A DNA stretch of 51,665 bases from Perkinsus olseni (GCA_013115135.1 JABANP010000389.1:1-51665), one strand, 5' to 3'. Numbered from the stretch's first letter, positions 31,790 through 42,538 are shown. Numbers and translations are program-made. Notes: generated by a model not told the origin, from the letters alone.

Positions 31790-31862
31790 GGTCTCGTGGC
31801 CTAATGGATAAGGCGTTGGTGTTCGGAACCCAAGATTGTGAGTTCGAGTCTCACCGAGATCG
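31790..31862 (+). tRNA. tRNA-Arg(TCG), array unit 2
   Basis: As in unit 1, but base 32 of the anticodon loop is G (GTTCGGA). TTTT terminator at 31870. Confidence 0.88.
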
Positions 31863-31959
31863 GACCTGGTTTTACCGCTCTCGTCCCGTAATAGTCGAGA
31901 AGTTCACGGTCACGAATTCTCGCTGAATCCTGCTGCGAGATGAAACTTGCAATGGGATA

Positions 31960-32031
31960 GGGCTGAGCCGAGAATCGAACTCGGGACCTCGTGCACCCAA
32001 AGCACGAATCATACCACTAGACCACACAGCC
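31960..32031 (-). tRNA. tRNA-Pro(TGG), array unit 2: anticodon differs from sister copies
   Basis: Identical to the other array Pro genes except that the loop reads TTTGGGT, giving anticodon TGG (reads CCA) instead of CGG. Stems are intact. Confidence 0.85.
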
Positions 32032-32246
32032 ACATCACCCTAGTGCAAGTACGGCTTGCTGCAGGTAAGACTCTTGCCTTCTCGCTACACCACCCTCTTG
32101 CTCACCGTGGCAAGCTGAGGATTTCGGGACAGCGCCTCGTGCATCCATGAGCCACAAACTGGCGACTCGTTTTGTGTTCATGAGTCGTGAATCATGACCG
32201 CCATGTTGGCATTTGCGTGTGTGAACACACACCCCTTCCAAATAGA

Positions 32247-32318
32247 AATCACTACCCGGATTTGAACCGGGGTTGTCACGGCCACAACGTGACGTCCTAA
32301 CCACTAGACGATAGCGAC
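32247..32318 (-). tRNA. tRNA-His(GTG), array unit 2
   Basis: Same sequence as unit 1 copy: loop TTGTGGC, acceptor GTCGCTA/TAGTGAT. Confidence 0.85.
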
Positions 32319-32820
32319 ACGAAAATCGCTTCGATCATGCATATCCGATGTGATACCGCTCGTTCGTTCTCGCAGGCAGGTCCAATTTGTAGGGCCTTCC
32401 TATCGCGTGTGCGCTGCAGCCTCCCTCGCAGAGTTCACCTGGCCTTTTACCGCTGCACACAACCCAGCGTCTATCTGTAGGGTTTCTGAGTTTGTGAAAC
32501 CGAGAGTGGGCCCCTCCCACTCCCAAGAGTCAACAAAAGAGGAATCGTGCTCACTCAAGTTGAGTGACTCAGCATTGCATTGGAGAGAAACGCCGGGCAC
32601 AGTCGCACCGGACCTTGAGTTATTGGAATATTTCGAGCTCACAGTTGCATCGTATTCGAGTCGTAAGCTATTCTTGAAGTACCTGTTTGCCGCGTCCATG
32701 TCTCGGATCCTTCCTCTCGTCTGCGACGGAGTGACGCAGAGCCGAGATGCAGCCATCGATTCGTCGTATCTCTCCAAACACTCTACACGGCATAAAAGCT
32801 ATCTATTAGAAGAATTTAGA

Positions 32821-32900
32821 GACAGTTTGGCCGAGTGGTCGAAGGCGCTAGCTTCAGGCGCTAGTCCGAAAGGGCGCGAGTTCGAATCTCGCAGCTGTTA
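32821..32900 (+). tRNA. tRNA-Leu(CAG), array unit 2
   Basis: Acceptor GACAGTT/AGCTGTT, perfect anticodon stem CTAGC/GCTAG, loop TTCAGGC, T arm GCGAG/CTCGC. Best-formed Leu copy of the array. Confidence 0.9.
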
Positions 32901-33175
32901 TGATGCACGCAAAATCATTTATTGATCTGGATATCGATACTGGTGAACTTTGTGAGGGTAGTGCTCCATGCTACAGCGTGAGTCGCATTTGTACTATGCT
33001 GATCAGAAAGAATAGTTCTTGGTGTCGCTGTTGAAAAGTCCATCGAATGCATGAGAACTCTGGGCCCGCATTGCTGACTCAACGAGCCAGGCTACAAGTA
33101 CGAAGACCTGTTTCCACCCAAACAGAGAGTCTGTACTACAGACTCTGTAGAGCACACGCAAATGCTAAGAATTAC

Positions 33176-33248
33176 GGTCTCGTGGCCTAATGGATAAGGC
33201 GTTGGTCTTCGGAACCCAAGATTGTGAGTTCGAGTCTCACCGAGATCG
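33176..33248 (+). tRNA. tRNA-Arg(TCG), array unit 3
   Basis: Same as unit 1 copy; TTTT terminator at 33256. Confidence 0.9.
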
Positions 33249-33345
33249 GACCTGGTTTTACCGCTCTCGTCCCGTAATAGTCGAGAAGCTCACGGTCACG
33301 AATTCTCGCTGAATCCTGCTGCGAGATGAAACTTGCAATGGGATA

Positions 33346-33417
33346 GGGCTGAGCCGAGAATCGAACTCGGGACCTCGTGCACCCGAAGCACGAATCATAC
33401 CACTAGACCACACAGCC
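33346..33417 (-). tRNA. tRNA-Pro(CGG), array unit 3
   Basis: Same as unit 1 copy; loop TTCGGGT. Confidence 0.88.
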
Positions 33418-33632
33418 ACATCACCCTAGTGCAAGTACGGCTTGCTGCAGGTAAGACTCTTGCCTTCTCGCTACACCACCCTCTTGCTCACCGTGGCAAG
33501 CTGAGGATTTCGGGACAGCGCCTCGTGCATCCATGAGCCACAAACTGGCGACTCGTTTTGTGTTCATGAGTCATGAATCATGACCGCCATGTTGGCATTT
33601 GCGTGTGTGAACACACACCCCTTCCAAATATA

Positions 33633-33704
33633 AGTCACTACCCGGATTTGAACCGGGGTTGTCACGGCCACAACGTGACGTCCTAACCACTAGACGATAG
33701 CGAC
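33633..33704 (-). tRNA. tRNA-His(GTG), array unit 3
   Basis: Acceptor GTCGCTA/TAGTGAC, better paired than in units 1 and 2; loop TTGTGGC. Confidence 0.88.
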
Positions 33705-34206
33705 ACGAAAATCGCTTCGATCATGCATATCCGATGTGATACCGCTCGTTCGTTCTCGCAGGCAGGTCCAATTTGTAGGGCCTTCCTATCGCGTGTGCGC
33801 TGCAGCCTCCCTCGCAGAGTTCACCTGGCCTTTTACCGCTGCACGCAACCCAGCGTCTATCTGTAGGGTTTCTGAGTTTGTGAAACCGAGAGTGGGCCCC
33901 TCCCACTTCCAAGAGTCAACAAAAGAGGAATCGTGCTCACTCAAGTTGAGTGACTCAGCATTGCATTGGAGAGAAACGCCGGGCACAGTCGCACCGGACC
34001 TTGAGTTATTGGAATATTTCGAGCTCACAGTTGCATCGTATTCGAGTCGTAAGCTATTCTTGAAGTACCTGTTTGCCGCGTCCATGTCTCGGATCCTTCC
34101 TCTCGTCTGCGACGGAGTGACGCAGAGCCGAGATGCAGCCATCGATTCGTCGTATCTCTCCAAACACTCTACACGGCATAAAAGCTATCTATTAGAAGAA
34201 TCTAGA

Positions 34207-34286
34207 GACAGTTTGGCCGAGTGGTCGAAGGCGCTAGCTTCAGGCCCTAGTCCGAAAGGACGCGAGTTCGAAGCTCGCAGCTGTTA
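34207..34286 (+). tRNA. tRNA-Leu(CAG), array unit 3, mildly degenerate
   Basis: The G after the anticodon loop is C, breaking one pair of the anticodon stem (GGCCCTAG for GGCGCTAG). The T loop reads TTCGAAG. Anticodon CAG kept. Confidence 0.75.
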
Positions 34287-34561
34287 TGATGCACGCAAAA
34301 TCATTTATTGATCTGGATATCGATACTGGTGAACTTTGTGAGGGTAGTGCTCCATGCTACAGCGTGAGTCGCATTTGTACTATGCTGATCAGAAAGAATA
34401 GTTCTTGGTGTCGCTGTTGAAAAGTCCATCGAATGCATGAGAACTCTGGGCCCGCATTGCTGACTCAACGAGCCAGGCTACAAGTACGAAGACCTGTTTC
34501 CACCCAAACAGAGAGTCTGTACTACAGACTCTGTAGAGCACACGCAAATGCTAAGTATTAC

Positions 34562-34634
34562 GGTCTCGTGGCCTAATGGATAAGGCGTCGGTCTTCGGAA
34601 CCAAAGATCGTGAGTTCGAGTCTCACCGAGATCG
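34562..34634 (+). tRNA. tRNA-Arg(TCG), array unit 4
   Basis: Anticodon TCG kept; a few stem changes (TCGGT/ACCAA). The downstream T-run is only TTT, so pol III termination may be weaker. Confidence 0.82.
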
Positions 34635-34731
34635 AACCTGGATTTACCGCTCTCGTCCCGTAATAGTCGAGAAGCTCACGGTCACGAATTCTTGCTGAAT
34701 CCTGCTGCGAGATGAAACTTGCAATGGGATA

Positions 34732-34803
34732 GGGCTGAGCCGAGAATCGAACTCGGGACCTCGTGCACCCGAAGCACGAATCATACCACTAGACCACACA
34801 GCC
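34732..34803 (-). tRNA. tRNA-Pro(CGG), array unit 4
   Basis: Same as unit 1 copy; loop TTCGGGT. Confidence 0.88.
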
Positions 34804-35017
34804 ACATCACCCTAGTGCAAGTACGGCTTGCTGCAGGTAAGACTCTTGCCTCTCGCTACACCACCCTCTTGCTCACCGTGGCAAGCTGAGGATTTCGGGA
34901 CAGCGCCTCGTGCATCCATGAGCCACAAACTGGCGACTCGTTTTGTGTTCATGAGTCATGAATCATGACCGCCATGTTGGCATTTGCGTGTGTGAACACA
35001 CATCCCTTCCAAATAGA

Positions 35018-35078
35018 AGTCACTACCCGAATTTGAACCGGCCACAACGTGACGTCCTAACCACTAGACGATAGCGAC
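35018..35078 (-). pseudogene. tRNA-His, array unit 4, internal 11-base deletion
   Basis: 61 bases instead of 72. The deletion removes the 3' side of the anticodon arm and part of the T arm, and one T-stem G is also changed. Cannot fold as a tRNA. Confidence 0.9.
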
Positions 35079-35580
35079 ACGAAAACCGCTTCGATCATGC
35101 ATATCCGATGTGATACCGCTCGTTCGTTCTCGCAGGCAGGTCCAATTTGTAGGGCCTTCCTATCGCGTGTGCGCTGCAGCCTCCCTCGCAGAGTTCACCT
35201 GGCCTTTTACCGCTGCACGCAACCCAGCGTCTATCTGTAGGGTTTCTGAGTTTGTGAAACCGAGAGTGGGCCCCTCCCACTTCCAAGAGTCAACAAAAGA
35301 GGAATCGTGCTCACTCAAGTTGAGTGACTCAGCATTGCATTGGAGAGAAACGCCGGGCACAGTCGCACCGGACCTTGAGTTATTGGAATATTTCGAGCTC
35401 ACAGTTGCATCGTATTCGAGTCGTAAGCTATTCTTGAAGTACCTGTTTGCCGCGTCCATGTCTCGGATCCTTCCTCTCGTCTGCGACGGAGTGACGCAGA
35501 GCCGAGATGCAGCCATCGATTCGTCGTATCTCTCCAAACACTCTACACGGCATAAAAGCTATCTATTAGAAAAATTTAGA

Positions 35581-35660
35581 GACAGTTTGGCCGAGTGGTC
35601 GAAGGCGCTAGCCTCAGGCGCTAGTCCGAAAGGACGCGAGTTCGAAGCTCGCAGCTGTTA
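35581..35660 (+). tRNA. tRNA-Leu(CAG), array unit 4
   Basis: Anticodon loop CTCAGGC (base 32 is C), anticodon CAG, T loop TTCGAAG, stems intact. Confidence 0.82.
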
Positions 35661-35935
35661 TGATGCACGCAAAATCATTTATTGATCTGGATATCGATAC
35701 TGGTGAGCTTTGTGAGGGTAGTGCTCCATGCTACAGCGTGAGTCGCATTTGTACTATGCTGATCAGAAAGAATAGTTCTTGGTGTCGCTGTTGAAAAGTC
35801 CATCGAATGCATGAGAACTCTGGGCCCGCATTGCTGACTCAACGAGCCAGGCTACAAGTACGAAGACCTGTTTCCACCCAAACAGAGAGTCTGTACTACA
35901 GACTCTGTAGAGCACACGCAAATGCTAAGTATTAC

Positions 35936-36008
35936 GGTCTCGTGGCCTAATGGATAAGGCGTCGGTCTTCGGAACCAAAGATCGTGAGTTCGAGTCTCAC
36001 CGAGATCG
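35936..36008 (+). tRNA. tRNA-Arg(TCG), array unit 5 (truncated unit)
   Basis: Same as the unit 4 copy, including the weak TTT terminator. Confidence 0.82.
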
Positions 36009-36105
36009 AACCTGGATTTACCGCTCTCGTCCCGTAATAGTCGAGAAGCTCACGGTCACGAATTCTTGCTGAATCCTGCTGCGAGATGAAACTTGCAATG
36101 GGATA

Positions 36106-36177
36106 GGGCTGAGCCGAGAATGGAACTCGGGACCTCGTGCACCCGAAGCACGAATCATACCACTAGACCACACAGCC
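36106..36177 (-). tRNA. tRNA-Pro(CGG), array unit 5, T-loop change
   Basis: Anticodon CGG kept. The T loop reads TTCCATT instead of TTCGATT (invariant-region purine 57 changed), which may weaken the B box and folding. Confidence 0.72.
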
Positions 36178-36594
36178 ACATCACCGTAGTGCGAGTACGG
36201 CTTGCTGCAGGTAAGACTCTTGCCTTTTCGCTACACCACCCTCTTGCTCACCGTGGCAAGCTGAGGAGTTCGGGACAGCGCCTCGTGCATCCATGAGCCA
36301 CAAACTGGCGACTCGCTTTGTGTTCATGACCGCCACAACGCCTCACAACCGAGAGTGGGCCCCTCCCACTTCCACGAGTCAACAACAAAGGAATTGTGCT
36401 CACTCAAGTTGAGTGGCTCAACATTGCGGATGCGATGCGCTAGCGACTGGTTATCATGCTTAGCTTCGCATCTGTTGGAACTGTTCGCTTCAAATTCTGG
36501 GGGAGTAGACTCTGAATGATCTCCGAGTTATAGATGGGCGAGTTTACGTTACGAGCCGTTAACGTTAGCCTTTACGGTTTACGGACGGAAAAAA

Positions 36595-37215
36595 TTGCGG
36601 AATTTACGGCTTGACGTAACGGCGTTCACGACACAACGGCGCGCGCGACAGCGCGCTCCCCAATTGAACCACCAACCCACTGTTCATGATTGCCCCAAGG
36701 GTAAATGCGATTTGAGATTCGTTCACGAGATGTACCGCGGCTTTACAGTTTCTTGTGCAACATTCGTTCCTTCCCTAATGTCAACTGATGAGGTCTCCGT
36801 GCTTGCGGACCCTTTGCTCACGAAGTACCCAGGGTGGGTGCGGGAGACGCGTGATGATGGTCAATATGCCCGCTGTCCTAAATGTGGGAGACTTATTAAG
36901 ATAAGTAAGAAATCTCTCACTGGTGTCAAATACCACCAAGACACCTGCGGGAAGAGGAAGCGCAGCGACCCCACTAAAACTGGGAACAAGGATAATCAAG
37001 CAGAATGCAGAGAGGCGCTATATCAGTTCGTGGCACACTCTGGCGTCCCGCTCTGCACCGTTGAGAATGAATACTTCAAACACCTACTGCGGTGCTTGAA
37101 TCCTCATTTCGAGGTTCCTAGTCGCCGAGATCTAGTTCGTCAATTGCGAGGCAGAGTCGCCAATCACGTGAAGATAGTGCAAGGTAATTCAGCTACTCAG
37201 TCAGGCTTGAAGTGA
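36595..37215 (+). pseudogene. hAT transposase N-terminal fragment (BED-type zinc finger)
   Basis: The reading frame holds CPKCG...KYHQDTC (C-x2-C...H-x4-C), a BED-like DNA-binding finger. A conserved hAT segment follows (FVAHSGVPLCTVENEYFKHL, then PSRRDL). After a stop at 37215, SIDAWS (about 37260) and a second fragment at 37369-37608 with VTSDAAS follow, matching the region before the catalytic core. The rest of the RNase H-like domain and the dimerisation region are missing, so it cannot make active transposase. An in-frame ATG at 36778 (MSTDEVSVLADPLL) may be the real start. Confidence 0.8.
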
Positions 37216-37368
37216 TCGCCTGGTTCGCTCTCAGAAAGGCTCGAAGGGGTCTCTCAAATAAGCCTGAGTATCGACGCGTGGTCGAGAAGCAGCCGTTCGA
37301 GCTTCCTATGTGAGTGATTCCACTAGCGGCTTCTTTCATGCTGAGTTCTAGGTATAACAGCACACTTT

Positions 37369-37608
37369 GTGAAAGCCGACAAGGTCAACCGTCAGATTGT
37401 GGATTTTAGACGTATCCAAGGCCGCCATACGGCTAGCAATCTTGCCGGGGAGTTGATGGATACGATAACGGAGGCTGAGATCGGAGACAGAATTTGCAGC
37501 GTGACCAGTGACGCAGCTTCGGTCAATATCAAGATGATGAAGCTGATTGAGCACCAGCCTGGGTCCATTATCCACGTATTACGGAAAGAAACCTGCCGTA
37601 AATCGTAA
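37369..37608 (+). pseudogene. hAT transposase core fragment
   Basis: Translates to a hAT-like core piece (GRHTASNLAGELMDTI, then ICSVTSDAASVN, the position of the first catalytic Asp). It runs into the right subterminal repeats, where the remainder of the gene is lost. Confidence 0.65.
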
Positions 37609-37791
37609 ATCGCATCCGTAACCGTAAACTGATATATTTTACGACACGTAAATCGTAGCGGAATTCGTAATTTACGGCGCTTTTGCCCATCTATACTCCG
37701 AGTAGCGGTGCAGAGGTTCTGTAATAAAACTGATGCCTTCACTCCGACTAACAAACTCGAGAAATGGTCGGACTACTGGAAAAGAGACATG

Positions 37792-39337
37792 CTATTTATC
37801 GAGCCTCTCGAGAATGCTTGCTAAAGTATTTTCCATCTTCGTCTGTCGCATCTCCAAATACCGCAACTTGCCGATTGTTTCAACATGCATCCTGTTTAAT
37901 GAGGAGACCAGCATTTCGATATCCGCAGTAGAACAGGCCACCCCTCCCTCGCCACCGCTCAACGTTAATTTACGCATACTAATACCGCCCGCGGAAGATT
38001 GAGAGCCCCGCCGATCCGCAACGACGAAAGAAGTATCGGTCGGACTCTTATCACCATCATCTTCCTCGCCTTCATCATCTCCGTTGTTACTGCTGTTGTC
38101 TACTATAAGCTGTCGCGACGATTCATCGAGAAAGTTAGACGACTGGGCAGCCGATGGCAAGTTCGACTTGAAGGAGTTGTTCGTAGTGTCAGAGTTCGTC
38201 GGCCTAGCGGGAGCACCAATGCGTTTAAGCATTCCTGCTAGCCTCTGAGTGTGAGGAGTCAATGACTTTGATACACCTTGCTTCCCACGGGGAGTACTTG
38301 CCTTCGGCGTATGGGATTCCTACAACAAGACAAGACCATCGTTTCCATGTGCCTGATTATCATCAGCCAGAATCGCATTCAGTAAGGCGAGATCCGGCGA
38401 GCTCCCGGAACCTTCCAAGGTCGCAAGAATCACGAGCCCCATAGAATGCATGTATCGAGATCCGAAGGACTCCAGGACGGTAGATACTCCCCCCTACCTC
38501 CTCATAATCATAATGTCGATAAAACGACACACTCCTCGCCGGGACTTCCTCAAACTTGATGATTGGACTCTTCAATGATCGCAAGTCGTAAACCAGGGCC
38601 GCGCTCTCTGACCCAACCGCCATGAATGCCCCGTCCATCCGTAAGGATACACTGGTAGGAACAAGGGCCAACTTCAAATCCTTGAGAAGTTTCTTCTGTC
38701 TAACATCAGCAAAGCGAATAACCCTGCTCGGGCCCACCGCTGCGACCAATAAACTCTCATTGCACGGTGAGGGAGCAAGTAGACTAGAAGTACTGCGATG
38801 ACCCCCATCGCCTTTGACGATCTCTGAGGGTATCATGTGAGTCCATTTCCCGCACGCATGCACATCACCAACAAAGACGCTGTAGTCATCCGTCATCACC
38901 GAGAAACTGTTGCCTCCGACTATTTCTGTACAGCGGAGCGATGCAACGCCTCCTCGCTGCTGTGAAGCCGGGCCGCCGCCGCCGACCTTCCAGTCATATC
39001 TAGCCCCGTTCATATCAGACGACTTCACCAACTGCACGCTGCCGCTTTGCGTCCCCCACATGATCCCCTCGCAATTCGACGTCCCACTTATTGCCGTAGC
39101 AGCATGTATCGATAATGTGCTCATCGGATTATCGGGCGAGCGAGATTTGAACGACGCCACAGGTGACCACAACCGCACTCCCGCTGTGAGAGAGGATGTC
39201 AGCAGCCTCCCGTCGGGCAAGGTAGAAACATCTGAGGTGCCGTATAAGGGTGCGAATGACTTCGAGGTTATCTGATAAAACGCGCAATGAACGGAGCCCA
39301 AGGCTGGGAGGCGAGGAAACGGAGTGAAATGCCACTG
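37792..39337 (-). CDS. WD40-repeat protein with C-terminal coiled coil, NEDD1-like
   Basis: Two main exons. The first, from about 39337 (acceptor CCCAACAG) to about 38480, encodes WD40-type repeats: TLPDGRLLTSSLTAGVRLWSP, SRVIRFADVRQKKLLKDLKL and FMAVGSESAALVYDLRSLKS. The last, from 38313 (acceptor TTGTTGTAG) to 37792, encodes a Ser/Asp-rich low-complexity linker and ends in a helix (MHVETIGKLRYLEMRQTKME). A propeller plus a short C-terminal helix, and the YDLRSLKSP motif, resemble NEDD1/GCP-WD, which recruits gamma-tubulin to centrosomes and basal bodies. The donor between the exons is unresolved. The 5' exon is unknown; a candidate ATG exon lies at 39466-39370. Confidence 0.6.
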
Positions 39338-40829
39338 CTGTTGGGGGCGACACCGTCACACCGTTAGCTACGATCCAAGGGCATCGAAAATTTTGCGACG
39401 GTTCGCTGCGAAATCTGACTCGGTCAAAGTACCAGACAGCCCAGAGCTTTCACGAGCAAACATCATCCTCAATGCTCCCTCATAGTCTACATGACTTTTT
39501 CAATGAATGGGAACTCGACTGCTTGGCGAATCGCAAAAGGTCGTCACTATCTTACGGAAATACCTCAGAACCGACCCCCGGGACAGGGAGTCACTTAGGG
39601 TCGGGAGACTTGCGTCTCGGAGAGAAGCTTAACCGGATTCCATACGCTTACGTCGGCGACTACACTTTGAAAATCTTATTTTCTTCGCCAAAATCATACG
39701 CCCAGCTGAGCCTCTGCTCCGCGGCGATACTATCACCATCACTCTTCACTACCCGCACGTAGGAAACGATCCTAGCGGCGCGTACTGCGCAACCCCTGCA
39801 ACTAGCTTCGGAATCGGGTTCTAACACCTCTAGTTTCCCCGAGGAAAAATAATCCGCCCAGTGAATGCGCGCATTCCCGATTTGATGTTACCTCCGATCC
39901 TCCATTAAGAACCCCTGATGAGACTTGGAAGGCAGAGCCTGTCAACACGCCCAATGAGTTGAGAGAACCATTCAAGTGACTGTGCATGCACACAAGTCTC
40001 CTAGCGATAGCAGTTCTAACTGGCTGTTCCTCTAGTACTGAATGTATTATGCTCTTTATTAGAATCACATCTATCATTCTCTAGCGCTCATTCCAAACCA
40101 TCGCCGGGCCAAGATCCTCGGGAGTATATCGATCAACAAGGACGTCAAGTGCCGACAGTTCACGCCGGTTAACATTGATATATAATATAATATAGTTTCA
40201 GTAATAACGGATATACTAATAATAAATATCTAATTGATATTAAATAAATATAATTATTATTAATTCCATTTAAATATATAATATATGGCCATAAGACATC
40301 TTATTTTTTATTAGTATTCATCTTTGTTATGGCCGTTGTTCTGAGAATGGCGACTATCGGGTACGCAGAAGCAAGCAATGAGATCAACATAGCGCCATAC
40401 ACTCCCCACCAATACCTTCGCTGCCATAAATCAGCGATTCACCAGTGGTCCATGCCAGGTAACACGACCCGAGCGGCTCTGGAGTGTTGGATAACTCCTT
40501 TCTGTCTGCTGTCGAGTCAAGAGGACGCAAGGCGGCCGAGGCAGCCTGAAAGGATCCGACGAGGAGACCTGTCCCGCAGCTCAGTCGGGCGGATCAACGA
40601 TAGTAGGCATCCAACGGACCAGCACCTGTGAGGTATCAGCCAGCCTCAATGAACCTTCCACCTCCGGATGATACAACGCGATCGTCGACGCTGGTGATGG
40701 TGATGGGGGCATTTCCTATCAATCGCTAGCACGCATGACCATACCCTAACGCCGCCGCAGCAACGAGAATCACAGCAGGAGTGACATCATCTTCAATGAG
40801 AGCTATTGTACATGGGAATGGCAGGACAC
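39338..40829. other. Mostly non-coding stretch with an AT-rich island
   Basis: May include the 5' exon of the WD40 gene (39370-39466). Otherwise no recognised gene; the 100-codon plus-strand frame at 40329-40631 has no family features. The AT-rich block is listed separately. Confidence 0.45.
40170..40330. other. Sharply bounded AT-rich island
   Basis: About 160 bases composed mostly of A/T words (TATAATATAATATAG, TAAATAAATATAATTATTATTAA), against roughly balanced composition on both sides. No long frame. Candidates: a nuclear insertion of AT-rich organelle DNA, a replication or scaffold element, or the remains of an A/T-rich mobile element. Confidence 0.7.
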
Positions 40830-40837
40830 GAGAGTAT

Positions 40838-41870
40838 CTATATTCGCCCGGCTGAGCATTTCACCCAGACTCGAGGGTTGTAATACTTCGCTCGCCCTAA
40901 CCGAACTCCGTACCTCGAGAGAATAGCCCCGCTGCGTGGAGCAGGAGCAGAGCACTCCGAAGTTCTCCCACTAGCATGATAAAATTGCACTCCCAACAAC
41001 CGATCGAAGCGGCGAATATGGTAAACAGAATTATACGCATATTGTGATGACAGTACGTGATCTTCACTGTGCGATGGATCATAATGAAGGGGGCCCAACG
41101 ACAATACCCAAAATCCAGACTATCGAGAGTTCAAGACGGAGAATCCTATTCGAGGGGGTTTTTATAAACTTGAGCCGGTCGAGCTCGCTCGGTCAAGTTC
41201 GTCGTCACAAGTAAGCGCAGCGCGAAGAATCCTTGGAAAAACTCCGTTTCTAACATTCCCACGAATGCACTATCGAGGTACCCGCCCCACCTCAAGACTG
41301 CTACATACGTCAACACCGACAGCATCGAATGTATCATGAGATGGGCGCCACTGAAGCCCGACGGCTCCTCAGATTCGAAGGCCGATACCATCCGGGGTAT
41401 CCGAACCGCCATTAGGGAACCTGATGCTAGTACTCTCGGCATGCATGTAATGCCGAGCCAGATGCAAGGTGAGGCGATGCAGACAAGCAGCCACGAATAT
41501 GCGTTATCAGAATGCCATGAGTCTCAGTTCCGATCAATAACATACAGGGGAAACGATCAACTCCGAGAACGCAGAATTCGAAGAACGCTCTCGCCCAACG
41601 CTAAAGGGAAATTGCAAACTGAACCAGACGGCATCACACAGAGCTGATTGAGTGTGATAAATCAGACGAGCGATGCGCAGTAAGCCGCGACAGTGTGCAG
41701 ACTGACATAATCTTAGAGCGGAAGCTAGGACCAGCGGCCAGGCATCTCGGCAGGCCATCCCTAGCAGCCCAAAGCGTTGGAGGAAGGTGTTCCAAGATAG
41801 CAGGAATGATGACAATAGCAGCGACAAATGGAGGATAACCTGATGACCGTCGGCAATGTGTCCAGCAATA
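40838..41870 (-). CDS. Probable multi-pass membrane protein gene, exon borders unresolved
   Basis: Consecutive minus-strand frames carry hydrophobic helices: LLLSSFLLSWNTFLQ (about 41800), HSMLSVLTYVAVLRWGGYL (about 41310), LELSIVWILGIVVGP (about 41110) and MRIILFTIFAASIGCW (about 41040). All lie in one direction with protein-like amino-acid use between them. This looks like one intron-rich gene for a polytopic membrane protein, but I could not build a single phase-consistent model or recognise the family. Confidence 0.35.
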
Positions 41871-42466
41871 TATCCCTACCAGGCTACCTGCAGTGTGAAG
41901 TAAGTCACTAATGCAGGCTGCGAGGCAGAGTAGTCAAACCCGGCATTTGATATCGCATCAGCCAAGACGAGGAGCATCAAAAGGCGCCTAACCCAGAGGA
42001 TATCGCCCGATCAGGGCGAGTCTCTGTAGCGTCAGTATTCAGTGCGCACCACTCACACTTTGAAGTCATAGGTGGTCGGAGAGATCCTAGCAGCGTTATC
42101 TGCAGCCTCAAGTTGAACCGTCTTCGACGACTGTCCGATTGTAGTCTGGAGCTGAGTCCCTCGGATATCCATCAAAGTAGCATCAACACTGCGATTATGG
42201 GCCCCGTTCGGTCACTCTATGAACGCTATACCCTGCTCGCGGATTTCGAGAGGCAGCTCGCGAAAAAACCTGTAGTGTTTATATTTTGCTCCGATGAGAA
42301 GCTAGGCTGATTCGTTCATGATGCGAAAACGATAGGTCAGAGATTGGATTTCAGATGGGAAATCCCGGGTGTTGTGTTCTCAACCAGCCAGTCTCTTCAG
42401 AAACCGATCCATACATACTGAGCATCTGGCAAGCATGCGAGAGGAACCGGGAAACATCAAGTCAGA
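41871..42466. other. No supported gene
   Basis: Short unremarkable open frames only, between the membrane-protein exons and the solo tRNA-His. Confidence 0.45.
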
Positions 42467-42538
42467 GTCGCTATCGTCTAGTGGTTAGGACGTCACGTTG
42501 TGGCCGTGACAACCCCGGTTCAAATCCGGGTAGCGACT
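42467..42538 (+). tRNA. tRNA-His(GTG), solo copy
   Basis: Fully paired acceptor (GTCGCTA/TAGCGAC), D arm with GG, anticodon stem TCACG/CGTGA, loop TTGTGGC, T stem CCCGG/CCGGG. The most canonical His gene in the window and the only one outside a duplication, so possibly the ancestral copy. Confidence 0.93.

Larger units (their letters stand above)
30214..36427 (+). repeat. Tandem tRNA-gene array, ~1.39 kb unit, four copies plus a truncated fifth
   Basis: Unit order: Arg(+), Pro(-), His(-), Leu(+). Spacing of successive Arg genes is 1400, 1386, 1386 and 1374 bases. Unit 1 starts inside a Leu remnant and lacks about 150 bases found after Leu in later units. Unit 5 carries Arg and Pro, then has a deletion that removes His and ends near 36427. 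Units are almost identical, so the amplification is recent or homogenised. Each unit contains a 9-bp hairpin (AGAGTCTGT/ACAGACTCT; 30340-30360 in unit 1) 30 bases before Arg. Confidence 0.95.
36529..37695 (+). mobile_element. hAT-family DNA transposon, internally truncated, with TIRs and 8-bp TSD
   Basis: Terminal inverted repeats TATAGATGGGC (36529-36539) and GCCCATCTATA (37685-37695) are perfect over 11 bases. The flanks CTCCGAGT (36521-36528 and 37696-37703) are an exact 8-base target duplication, the hAT signature. Subterminal regions are packed with TTTACGG/CCGTAAA motifs, probable transposase binding sites. At 1.17 kb it is far shorter than autonomous hATs and keeps only transposase fragments. 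Intact ends suggest recent, trans-mobilised insertion. Confidence 0.9.
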
